A stretch of 64,000 bases of DNA from Adiantum capillus-veneris (Eukaryota; Streptophyta; Polypodiopsida; Polypodiales; Pteridaceae): the NCBI GenBank assembly GCA_014529385.2, contig CM043959.1, forward strand, positions 15,572,809 through 15,636,808, in the 5' to 3' direction. The notes beneath the pieces were generated by a model that was not told where the DNA came from, ran no database searches, and was given only the letters and a program-made list of their open reading frames with translations. Shown in pieces: positions 52,493 to 63,109 of the stretch. Position numbers and translations under genes: made by a program. The first letter of the stretch is position 1. Each line of letters begins with the position of its first letter.

Positions 52493-53148
52493 TTCATAGG
52501 CATGCCATATTGTACCTTGAGCACGATTCACTCATGAATGAGCACGGATATATGCGGATTCTTCATGAAAAGATGAAATGTTTGCATTCAAGAAATTCAC
52601 ATTCCATGTCTCTTCCTTGGCACCACACAATTGTAGAAAGAGCACAAGAAGGATTGAGCACCAAGCATGGGCATTTCCGTTGTGAATTGCCACAGTCGAT
52701 TGATTTAGATCAGAAAGACACTATTCGATCTCATTGTTTGCGTGTGTGTGGTGAACGGTTTTGCACTCCGTCTATTTGTTCATCTACATTGCAGGCACAG
52801 TCTTTGAGGAAGATGAGATTTTCTCCACTCACTTTACATGGAATGGGTATGTTCATGTTTTAGTGTTGGAAGTGGTTTCATGAATTTTCAACCTCGGAGA
52901 TTCTTGAAGAAGGTAGACACATGACTCTAGACGAATTTGAAGCATTGAAGGAGCCACAAATGACTTTGTGTCGCTTTCAGGAGGCCCAAAGAAAAAGACT
53001 TTGTAGATCTTTATGAAGTTCAAGTATCACATGACCCACGCATCAGAGTGGGCCGGCGAAGAGTCCTTTCCAGGATTCCGAATGCTATTGGCGATCTCCC
53101 TCGACGCCATATAGTTCGGTACCAGTACCTCACTTTGAAAAGGAGGGG
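52493..53148 (+). pseudogene. A4 C-terminal domain, second part, 3' UTR and purine tract
   Basis: The frame resumes with AILYLEHDSLMNEHGYMRIL, HSRNSHSMSLPWHHTIVERA, LSTKHGHFRCELPQSIDLD and RSHCLRVCGERF, closely matching A2 21950-22250, and runs to a stop about 52861. The tail ends GAAAAGGAGGGGA at 53148. Confidence 0.87.
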
Positions 53149-54155
53149 ATGTCACGTGACACATCCAACCCTATGTGTCCGTGGACAAGCTACAACATGA
53201 CTAGGGTTTAGTTCAGTCAAGTCAGTCTAGAATAGGAAGTGATCTGGCACTTTTGTGAGTCTGTTCCCAGACCGTGCATGCCCAGACACTTAGATTAGAT
53301 GCATATCCTTTAGTTGCACACAGCATGATCATCAGATTTCCATCAGAACCCATCAGGAGTATTTTTACAGTGCATAGACCTATTTTTCCTATTTTTGACA
53401 TTTTTCACTTATTATTTTTAAGTGACTTTTGTTGGAAACTGGGTAGGGCAAATTTCATAAGTTTGTATATATAGAAACCTAGCGCTAGCACTTTCTGGCA
53501 GAAGAGACAACAGGAGCACCTTGCTCAACAGGCAACTTCTCATCGAGAGACACCCCCCCCCCCCCCCCCCCCCCCCCCCCAGCAAGGCCTAGCGTTTTGG
53601 CAACACAGCATCAACACTGGCATGTTTGCACCATAGACCAGCCCTGGCGTTTTTGCACACTAGATCAGCCCCGACGACCACAACAGACAGCAGATCCACT
53701 AGCGTTAGCAGATTTCCACCGCAGCAGGACCATTTTCAGCCTAGCGTTTTTGCCTCAATCTGAAGCCATCAGCGTTCCATTAGACTCAGCGTTTTCAGTT
53801 TTCAGCAATCAGTACCCGCAGAAGAACCCCCTGAACCTCGCAGATCTCACCTTCCCGCAGTAGATCCTCGCCACACGGTCAGATCCAGCGAAGTTTGCAG
53901 TTTCAGCCGGGAAAACGCAGATTTCAGTATCTGCGTTTTCAGCGCGTCGTCGTCGCATCGTCGTCATCGACATCGTCACCGACATAGAGTCAGAATTCAG
54001 CAGATAAAGATTTGCAGATTTCAGCCCTTAGCATTTTCAGATTTCAGCCCATCTCGTAGTCATCCTCATCATCGTCGACATCGTCGGCAAGTCCAAGCAT
54101 TGTAGAGATTTGTGCAATCATAAGTAGACCGCTCTCACCATAGAGAGTGGGGCCT
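53149..54155 (+). repeat. 3' LTR of A4, truncated
   Basis: TGTCACGTGACACATCC start; homologous to the A2 LTRs with 'cagcgtttt' repeats and the GTCGTCGTC region. Broken after AGAGTGGGGCCT, where C3 pol begins. Confidence 0.88.
53553..53580 (+). repeat. Poly-C tract (28 C)
   Basis: An uninterrupted run of C in the A4 LTR; A2 LTRs have ordinary sequence at the equivalent place. The complementary strand is poly-G. Confidence 0.9.
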
Positions 54156-54928
54156 TTTTTCAGGCATTACGAGATCACAAGTTAGTGATTAATGCAAAGA
54201 AAAGTGAATTTTTCCTACCAGAGATACACTTTTTGGGACACATTATGTCAGCAGCAGGAGTGCAAATGGATCCGGCCAAGATAGAGACTATCCGTGATTG
54301 ACCCGATTTGAAGAATGTCCATGAAGTTAGAAGCTTTTTGGGACTGTGTTCATACTATAGGCAGTTCATTCGGAAGTTTGCAGAGGTTGCTTCCCCTTTG
54401 CATATCTTGACACAGAAAGGAGTCCCTTTCTCGTGGGGACCCACAGAGGTGATTGCCTTTCAGACATTGAAAGAGAAATTGACTACGGGACCAGTTTCGA
54501 CTCTGTCGGACTTGCAAAAGTCTTTTGAAGTATATTGTGATGCTTGTGGTTGTAGTTTCGGTGCGGTCTTAATGCAAGAAGGCCATGTCATTGCTTACAA
54601 GAGCCGATTGTTCTCAAGGCCCGAAATGATTGCACAAATTTATGAGAAAGAGCTTTTGGCAGTTATCCATGCTCTTACTCAGTGGCGGCATTACCTACTC
54701 AGAGCGGATTTCACTGTCTTTACAGACCATCAAGAGTTTGCGCTACTTCTTGTCACTGAAACAGCTATCGGAAAAGCAGATGCGGTGGGCGAACATCTTG
54801 TCACAGTTTCACTTCCAGATTGTCCATGTTCAGGGACAGAAGAATGTGGTGGCAGATGCTTTGTCTCGGAAGCCGTTGGTTCTGGCTATTTCCGCGATAC
54901 ATCATAGGAGCTTCGAGGATATAGTCGA
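54156..54928 (+). pseudogene. C3 RT thumb and RNase H
   Basis: A 5'-truncated family C pol starting in the RT palm/thumb ([20 protein letters not shown]), with TGA at about 54299 (TGG in C1 and C2), then KNVHEVRSFLGLCSYYR, CDACGCSFGAVLMQEGH, YEKELLAVIHALTQWRHYL and QGQKNVVADALSRKPLVLAI. One shift near 54735. Better preserved than C1; CAG codons that are TAG in C2 are intact here. Confidence 0.9.
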
Positions 54929-55382
54929 GGATTCTACACACGTTATACAAAGATTTGGCTACCAATCAACCACAAGCCAACTGCAACTACACCAGACCTG
55001 CATGAAGATCTCAAGAGCTCAACAAATTCAACAAAGGAGATACAAAGGTCATCAAGAGATTTGGATTCCTAAGTCTTCCAATGCTCCTAGTCAAAAGCCA
55101 AATATCGATAGCCAACAGAGGCCTACAACAACATCAAAGACTCCTATCAACAAGCCTAATTGAAGAATCAAACATATAATTAAGTCTTCACAGTCAAAGA
55201 AGGACAACCCAACCAACACGAATGCAGATTAAAGATGATAAAACAGGTATGGCAAAAGAAACCTTCAATGCCAACTTGGTCCTTCACTAATCCTCCTTTT
55301 GAGGATTCAAGCTTACTTTTACCTGAAGAAATGTTTGTAGTAAGCACAAGAATGTAAAAAGTCAAGTCCCCAAGGTGCAAAA
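54929..55382 (+). other. Unexplained insert in C3
   Basis: About 450 bp unlike the other C copies replaces about 110 bp between RNase H and the integrase zinc domain. It is A-rich on this strand and the upstream frame reads into it (GYQSTTSQLQLHQTC, EIWIPKSSNAPSQKPN) to a TGA near 55163. No LTR ends, inverted repeats or flanking duplication seen. Confidence 0.7.
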
Positions 55383-56720
55383 AGAAAAACCATGTTGTGC
55401 GTTACACAGCGGTTGAGGGAAAAGGTTATGACTGAATGCCACTGTCCACCTTTTACGGGTCAAAGCGGCATCGCTACCACCATGAAAGGGGTAGAGAGAT
55501 ACTTCTTTTGGCCCAGACTCAAGAAGGATGTGGAAGAGTTTGTGCGCAGTTGCTTGGTATGCCAGAAGGTCAAGTTTGACAAGCACAAAGCACAGGGATT
55601 GTTACAGCCTTTACCCATACCCACCCGCCCCTGGGAAAGTATTGCAATGGATTTCATTTTTGATCTCCCAAGAACACAGAGTGGTCACGATGGTATCTGG
55701 ACTGTTATTGACAGATTTAGCAAGCAGGCTCATTTCATTCCTCATTTCATTCCAATGAAGAAAACAGTCAAGCCGGATCACTTAGCGAGACTGTTTGTGG
55801 CCCAGATTTGCAGATTACATGGCATGCCTGAGACGATTGTCTCCGACAGGGACCCCAGATTTACGAGTTTGTTTTGGAAGGCAATTTGGGAGAACATTGG
55901 CATGCGGTTGCAGTTCTCGTCATCGTTCCACCCGCAAACTGACGAGCAATCTGAGATTGCCAATTCAGTGGTTTTAGATTTATTGAAGTCTTACATCTCG
56001 GATCAGAAGACTCAATGGGAAAGTACCTACCTTTGGTGGAATTTGCCTACAATAACACGATACACTCTTCGACGGGGAAGGCGCCATTTGAGATTGTTGA
56101 AGGTGCTGCGAAGGTTCCACCCTCCCTAAGCACGAAAGATAAGATTTTTGAAGCGGATGAGTATACGCGCGACTAAGACACGGCTTTTGCCAAGGTCCGC
56201 GAGGCTTTGCAGAAAGCTCAAGAACGACAGAAAAAGGCAGCGGATCGTCATCGTCGCGATTTGAAATTGAAGGAGGATGATTGGATGCTCTTACGTTTTG
56301 AGAAGGCACGCCTAAGAAAGAAGAAGGGAAAGGAGAGGCTTTTTCCAAAGCTTAGTATGAGATACTACGGACCTTTCCAGATCTCTGAAAAGATCAAGGA
56401 TGTCTCCTTCCGACTTTCTGCCTGATACTTGGAGGATTCACAATGCATTCCATGTGAGTCTCTTGAAACCTTTTAAAGGTGATATGCCTTATGATGGGGA
56501 GCCTGATGAGCAACCCGAAGTGGAAGAAAACGAGGAGATCCTTGTTCCTGAACAGATTTTGGCACATACGGATACAAAGAATAAAGGTGAAGTCCGAAGG
56601 CGGTTCTTGGTTAAGTTCAAGAACTATCCTGCATTGGATGCGAAGTGGATGGAGGAGGAGGACCTAGCAAAGACTCCTCAGATTGTGACACTTTATCTCG
56701 AAGCTTTTGGTTTAGTCTAG
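55383..56720 (+). pseudogene. C3 integrase and chromodomain
   Basis: Open from 55392: HHCC domain (CHCPPFTGQSGIATTMKG, where the usual second His position of GHRG reads GQSG), [40 protein letters not shown], a short 12-bp duplication at about 55733-55756, IVSDRDPRFTSLFWKAI, and DEQSEIANSVVLDLL. Frameshift near 56022, stop near 56177, then [18 protein letters not shown] and the chromodomain ([18 protein letters not shown], to about 56720). Confidence 0.9.
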
Positions 56721-56778
56721 TCTACTCCAATGGAACCCACAATTCAGCTTGGCCGGAGATTTGGTCCAGTGGGATGCA

Positions 56779-57230
56779 CATTAGGCAAAATTTGGACTCA
56801 CAAAGGGGTCCTTTAAGGAGTTTGAATTTACCTCTCTCTACCAAAACGGGCGCATGGATAAATTTTTGCAAAAAAACTCCAAAGTTGGCGGAGGTTTGAC
56901 AGTTAGAATGTCCTCTTCAAGCTCTATCTACTGATATATAGCACGCCATGAGATTCCTCATATTTTACAAGATTCTTTTTTTGATTCACCTATGATGTGA
57001 CAAATCTGTCGGAATCTAAGTGAATCAAAAAAAGAATCTTCTAAAATGTGAGGAATCTCATGGCGTGCTATATATCAGTAGACAGAGCTTGAAGAAGACA
57101 TTCTAACTGTCAAGCCTCCGCCAACTTTGGAGTTTGTTTGCAAAAATTTATCCATGCGCCCGTTTTGGTAGAGAGAGGTAAAGTCAAACTCCTTAAAGGG
57201 CCCCTTTGTGAGTCCAAATTTTGCCTAATG
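56779..57230. mobile_element. Foldback/MITE-like inverted repeat in C3
   Basis: Left arm 56779-56989, right arm 57020-57230, each 211 bp, with a 30-bp loop. By eye the arms differ at 8 positions (about 96% identity). Termini are CATTAGGCAAAATTTGG and its complement. C2 has continuous sequence here (GGGATGCA|CAAGAGGGG), so it is an insertion; no clear target duplication. No transposase coding. Confidence 0.88.
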
Positions 57231-57471
57231 CAAGAGGGGAGTTAATCCGCTCCTTCGTCAACAGATGCCTCGATTTTGATACTAGAGTCACTGATGTCTC
57301 TTTGAGCTTCAGGGATACTGAGAGTTGACAGTATTCTGTTGTATGACTTTATGAAACGGAATTCTTGAATATGAAACTGATTTGTTCTTGACTTGTTTTA
57401 AGTACAGGAACTGATAGACGAAATGATTGCAGCATTTTGTCTACTTGATCTCGAATAGACATGGTTGCAAT
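57231..57471 (+). other. C3 3' untranslated region, truncated
   Basis: Continues the C 3' UTR (matching C2 14190-14430) up to GGTTGCAATT, where the D-type LTR begins. Confidence 0.8.
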
Positions 57472-58018
57472 TGTTATAAGCGCGTATAGAGCTAGAAGAT
57501 AGCAAGTGGAGGCACTCACAATGTACAAGAACTTGGGACTTGATGATAAGCTTAATCTTGATTACAAGACTTAATACTTTATTAAGAGAGCTAGATACAA
57601 GACTTGGATTACATGACTTGAGTACAATACAAGGCTTGATTGCAAGGACAAGACTTAGAACATAAGACAAGAACTAGAAGAGGGATTTCCTCATAGGAGC
57701 CTCACAACTGGTGTTGGCAAGACTGAGGGGCTTGTGGCCCAAGGCCCCTATTTATACTAGTGCTTGAGGAGGTTAGAACTTTCTAGGTTCTTCTTGAGGA
57801 GGTTAGAATCTTCTAGAACCTTCTTGATCCTTCTAGTTCTTCTAGAACCTTCTAGATCCTTCTTCAACTTTCTAATGCTTTCCAAAAACTTCTAGATTCT
57901 TCTAGAATCTTCTCCAAGCTTCTAGAAACTTCTAGAATCTCCTTGATACTTTTAGAACCTTCTAGAATGTTCTAAATCCTTCTAGTTCTTCTAGAGCCTT
58001 CTAGTGATGATGTAGGCG
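57472..58018 (-). repeat. Family D LTR, truncated, inverted (D2)
   Basis: Its right side lacks the first roughly 55 bp of the D LTR (no CATGACA end). On the minus strand it ends CTTATAACA at 57472. TATA on the minus strand at about 57747-57754. No internal D sequence adjoins, so it is a solo or broken LTR. Confidence 0.88.
57775..58010 (-). promoter_or_regulatory. Heat-shock-element-like array in D2 LTR
   Basis: Perfect four-unit runs at 57806-57823 (GAA-TTC-GAA-TTC) and 57920-57937 (TTC-GAA-TTC-GAA), and a three-unit run at 57900-57912. This independent LTR copy keeps the motif although its repeat layout differs from D. Confidence 0.6.
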
Positions 58019-58509
58019 CAAGGTTGCATCCGTACGTACGTACCGATCCGTACAGTACCGTACGGTTCCGTACGTACGGATAAGTAGTGTACGCAGTTTT
58101 TTTTTTTTTTTTTCCCCCCTTCACTTTCACAAATTTATTTATTTTTTTCTTTTTTTGTTTTTTTAGGGGCATCTTGCCATTGGGCAATGGACTAAAGTTT
58201 ATTGTATCATATAGTGTATTCCTATTTTTCTGTCTTTTTGATGGTAGAGTTAAGTACGGATAACATTTGAAGCAGATAAATCTTTTTGCGGATAACATTT
58301 GAAGCAAAAAGACGGATAACATTTTTCTGTCTTTTTCTAAGAGTTAAGTACGGATAACATTTGAAGCAGTATCTAATGGACATTGAAGCAATATCTAATG
58401 GATGTTTGAAGTAGTATCTATGTCTAAACTCTATGTAGTTCCTAGTATGTATAGGCTGAAAAAGGCTGAAGTCACTATTCTTTTTGTTGTTACAAATGTT
58501 ACGTACTGG
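58019..58509. repeat. Palindromic CGTACG block, poly-T and short repeats
   Basis: 58030-58082 is a cluster of overlapping CCGTACG/CGTACGG palindromes. A T-rich tract with a long T run lies at about 58096-58113, with further T-rich sequence to about 58165. From about 58253 to 58410 the unit GGATAACATTTGAAGC recurs with spacing changes. No gene is supported; the poly-A on the minus strand could be a retroposon tail but no body is recognised. Confidence 0.6.
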
Positions 58510-60052
58510 TATAACCGGCCCGTACAACGTAGAGGGCGGTACTATTTCAATTACCTGTTAACTTTACACAGAGCACTGAGAAGGGAAGAGAACACAGTTG
58601 CGTCCAGCGACTAGAATGTCACTGCGCGCACGAGACCGACACCCTGTAGGCCCCAAAGACTGGCGCCCCTTTCGGTATTTCTTTATTCAAATTAAGGTAG
58701 ACGATCCGACCACTTAGCACAAGCTTTCACAAAGCTGTCCAAACCTGGCGAGGGCTGAAAACGCAGGTTTTCGACCGGATTTCGACAGCATAACAACGCA
58801 AAAACCCCTGTAGGTCAAAAACACCTGTCTAGGACTGATTCCCTCGATATCTGGAAGCTTTCTGGTGAGCTGTCACAGAAATTCAGCGGGCTGTAATTCT
58901 CTGTTTTTCACTGCCGGGAGCCCAAAAGCCTGTACACGCATCCCAAGGCTCTCACGAGGCTCCCCCGATGTTCCCTTGCAGTTAAGGTGCGAAACCCTAA
59001 ACCTGCAGAAAAACACAGCAGGCTGTAATTCCTTGTTTCGGATCGTTTTTAGCGGAGCGAACACGCCTACGCGTGTCCCAAGGGCTCCCGCACGCAATGG
59101 GACAGTTCCCCTGTGAATTGGACGAGTTTTCACGCGAGAAAACTCTCCAAACTCGCAATCTTTCGTGATGGAACTGTGCGTACCTGTGGGGGATTAGCAA
59201 TTAGCTAATCCGGTTCCTGTTCAGAAGGCTCTTGCCTTGGCAAACGCGCATAAACCCCCAGAACTGTACATAGGTCAAATGAGAAGCCCACTAGTGGGGC
59301 ATAACATACTGTACGTAGGGGAGAAAGAGAGCAGTATGTAGCGTGCGGGGCATCACTCCCGTCACCATACTGTGCATAGAGGGCAAGGTAAGCATTCCAT
59401 AGCTTCTGTACCTGCTACAATTCACCTGAGGCTGAAAATGGCGCCCCCTTTGTTGATATGCAGCTCGTTTTTTGCCTCCGAGAGTGGCAGAATCGCTCAC
59501 AGGCTGACACGTCGCCCAGTTTCCGAGTTTGGGCTTTCCCTGCTAAAAATATCTCAACTGGTGCGTCACTTGACTTGGCAGCAGAGCTATAGAATGTTCC
59601 CCTTGTCATTCCAGAGCTAATGACGCGAACACATTTTCCGGTCAAAAATAGCAGTTCCCTAAATTTTAGGAGATGCTTCCATGGCGTCCCTATCGGTCTC
59701 CTGACCATCATTGAAGACTACCATTTGCCCAACATCTACAATGTGGGTTAATTTACTAGCCCCTTTCAACTTATAAAGTTGCAGTGACTTGACGAGTGGC
59801 CCAAATTCCAGTTTGGCGCACACGAGCTTCCATACTCATCAGAATTCAGTGCTAACTGGCCCGGGCAGTCCCTGTCTGACCGACCTAGATCCCCGATGTG
59901 AGAAACCCATTTGGCTGCAGCCGTTTCACACTGGCCATGCAATGTCCACTTGCACCTTTTCAAGGGTTCCGGGACAAACAAGTGAAAATAAAATAAATAT
60001 ATCTAATACTTATTCAAGGAAGGCAACAGGAAAAATACACCTCCTGGTGACA
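58510..60052 (-). repeat. 3' LTR of B4
   Basis: Minus strand TGTCACCAGGAGGTG (60052) to GGTTATA (58510), 1543 bp, close to the B2 5' LTR. It has paired hairpins at 59191-59211 and 59225-59238. Preceded on the minus strand by a purine tract. Left flank ACTGG (58505-58509); the partner flank is outside the window. Confidence 0.9.
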
Positions 60053-60412
60053 CACCCCACCCTTGAAATACTGCAAGCGACCTCGCTTGCATGCCAATAA
60101 TACATGAAGATATCTCCTGATATCACATATATTCTATGATGGGAATCTAAGATATACATGCTTCCGGAAATGTAGCGTTGGACGATTAAACAATCCCACC
60201 AACCTGGCTACGACACATATATCAAGCATAGAAGTCTTCTAGTGTACTCTTGAGCACAAACTTCTCTAGCTAAATTCTGTATGGAAAGAGTAGATACAAT
60301 TGCTTAACTACTCTCTTGAGCATCATGAACCATGCTCTTGCCTTGCTCCAAAAAGGCTGCATCAAGTCACTGTGGGTTCCATTTGAAAGGCTTCAAGATA
60401 CAATTGCAATAG
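60053..60412 (-). other. B4 3' untranslated region and polypurine tract
   Basis: The minus strand reads TTTCAAGGGTGGGGTG before the LTR. The rest differs from B1 and shows no ORF. Confidence 0.75.
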
Positions 60413-60859
60413 CTAAGGTGAATCAAGCAAATCAGACTCTTCCATCCATTTGGCATCTAATGATGGATAGTTCTTGAACTTCACCAAATAGCGTCTTGCA
60501 ACCTTTCCTCTAACCTTTCTTTCTTTATGTGCCAATATCTGTTCAGGAACAAGGATTTCATCCAATTCTTCCACTTCGGGTTGTTCCTCATCAAGCATAT
60601 TCTTTGGCACATCACCAACAAAGGACCTTAGAAGGCTGACATGAAAAGCATTATGTATTTTCCAGCCTTCTGGTAGCTTTAACCTGTAAGCTACATCGCT
60701 GATCTTTTCTGAAATCTGAAAAGGACCATAATATCGCATACTGAGCTTAGGAAACAAGCGTTCCTTGCCTTTCCTTTTCCTTAACCTGGCCTTTTCAAAG
60801 CGCAAAAGTACCCAATCACCAACTGAAAATACAAGTTCACGACGGTGACGATCAGCAGC
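60413..60859 (-). pseudogene. B4 integrase C-terminus and chromodomain
   Basis: [60 protein letters not shown] and [20 protein letters not shown]: the same CR-type tail as B1. A TAA at about 60858 (AAA in B1) separates it from the core. Confidence 0.88.
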
Positions 60860-61780
60860 TTACTTTTGCTTAGCCTGAGTTTTCTCAAGAGCAATCTTTA
60901 TCTTCCTGTATGTTTCATCCATATCTTGCACATACTTGTCTGCCTCAAATATCTTGTCCTTAGTCTGCAAAATGGGTGGGACTTTCTTTCCTCCTTCCAC
61001 TATCTCAAATGGTGCCTTACCTGTTGATGTATGCACAGTGTTATTGTAAGCATATTCAACCAATGGGAGATGGTGTTCCCAAGTTGCCTTGTGCTCTGAG
61101 ACATACCATTTGAGCAGGTCCAAGACATTAGAATTTGCCTCTTCTGACTGTCCATCAGTTTGCGGATGAAACGAAGAAGAGAACTTGAGCGTAGTGCCCA
61201 TGTTCTCAAACAATGCCTTCCAGAAAAGACTCGTCATACGTGGATCCCTGTCACTGACAATTGACTGAGGCATCCCATGATATTTAAAGATATTGCTCAT
61301 GAATATCTTGACCATGTGTTCTGGCTTTATCTTCTTCCTAACAGGAATGAAATGGACCTGCTTACTGAACCTACAAATGATAGTCCAAATCCCATCATTT
61401 CCTGTTTGCGTCCTTGGAAGATCAAAGATAAAGTCCATTGCTATACTTTCCCATGGCCTATCAGGGATCGGCAATGGCTGCAACAATCCCGGTTGCTTTT
61501 GTCTGTCAAATTTGACTTTTTGGCATACTAAGCATGATCTTACAAAAATGTCAACATCTTGACGCAAAGCTGGCCAATAGAAGAATGCCTCAACCCCTTT
61601 CACTGTCGCATCAATTCCACGATGCCCAGCATAAGGTGGAGCATGACCTCCCATCAAAATCTTTGGCCGTAACTGTTTAGTAACGCATAACTTTCCATGC
61701 ATCATGAGAAAGTCATTCTTAAGCATATAGTGCTCATGATGTTGCCCATCAACAAGCTGGTCATAGATCCTTGCAAAATC
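60860..61780 (-). pseudogene. B4 integrase zinc domain and core
   Basis: Open for 288 codons: [80 protein letters not shown] and HPQTDGQSEEANSNVLDLLK. The HHCC ligands and the D, D, E triad are all present, making this the best preserved integrase core in the window. Upstream joining to RNase H is broken near 61780. Confidence 0.9.
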
Positions 61781-62396
61781 TCAATCTTCAGCATATTGTG
61801 TCTTCATTTCGTCTAGTTCACAATGGTACGGAATTGACACTGCTGAAATTTGGGGCTTTCGTGACAATGCATCACCCACCACGTTCTTTTTCCCTTGCAC
61901 ATGCACAATCTGAAAATGGAACATTGACAAGATGTTTGCCCATCGCATGTGCTTCTCAGACAACTTCGTCTGTGTAAGAAAATATCGCAAGGTTTGATTA
62001 TCCGTTTGGACAACAAAATCAGCCCCTAGTAAATAGTGTTTCCAACTAGTGAGAGCATGAATTACTGCCAGCAATTCTTTCTCATAGACTTGCAAGTTCC
62101 TTTCAATCTTCAAAAGAATTCTGCTCTCATATGCGACTACTCGGCCATTCTGCATTAAAACTGCACCAAGACTATGGCCACACGCATCACATTGAACCAC
62201 AAAAGGTTTAGAAAGATCTAGCAAAATAATTATCGGATCTGAAGTCAACTTCTCTTTCAAGTGTTTGAACGCTAAAATTTCCTTGGCTGTCCACTTGAAA
62301 GTAACTCCTTTTTCCTTGCAGTGCATGGAGTGGAGAAGCAATCTCAGCAAAATTTCGTATGAACCTCCTGTAGTAGGAACATAAGCCTAGAAAGCT
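61781..62396 (-). pseudogene. B4 RNase H
   Basis: QCDACGHSLGAVLMQNGRVV, YEKELLAVIHALTSWKHYLL, FVVQTDNQTLRYFLTQTKLS (TDH is TDN) and KNVVGDALSRKPQISAVSIP (ADALSR is GDALSR). A shift near 62320 separates it from RT. Confidence 0.88.
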
Positions 62397-63109
62397 TCAA
62401 ATGTCATGTACGGACTTCAAGTCTGGCCATGACCTAATTGCTTCCACTTTAGCGGAATCCATGCGTACCCCATCCTTTGAAACAATGTGCCCAAGGAAGC
62501 GAATTTCTTGCAAAAAGAACTCACTTTTCTTCGCATTGATGAGTAGCCTATTCTTGCGTAGCTCATTGAAAACTGCGGTCAAGTGATCCCTATGCTCCTC
62601 TTCAGACTTTGAGTAGACAATCATGTCATCAAAGAAGGTACCCACGAAGTTTCTATGTGGTCTAAAAATTATGTCCATCATTCTATTAAATGTGGCAGGA
62701 GTATTTGTGAGACCAAATGGCATAACAAGAAACTCATAGAGACCAAATGTTGTCCTGAACGCAGTCTTATGGACATCTTCTCGTCTAATGCGTATCTGAT
62801 GATACCCGCTCTTTAGGTCTATTCTTGTAAACAATGACGCTCCCTCAAGCCGATCAAGAATGTCATCTATCCTCGGTATGGGGAACCTGTTCTTGATAGT
62901 ATTCTTATTCAAGGCGCGATAGTCAATGCACATGCGCCATGAACCATCCTTCTTCTGCACTAAGAGTACAGGCGAACAAAAAGGGGATGAACTGGGCTGA
63001 ATCAACCCCTTCTCTAAAAGCTCGTTGACCTAACCCATAATCTCTTTCTGCTGGGCTGCACTAACCCTGTATGGTGGTCTATTCGGTGGACTAGAACCTG
63101 GCACAAGAT
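62397..63109 (-). pseudogene. B4 reverse transcriptase
   Basis: [80 protein letters not shown] and intact catalytic [14 protein letters not shown] at about 63030 interrupts the [10 protein letters not shown] lead-in. Confidence 0.9.
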
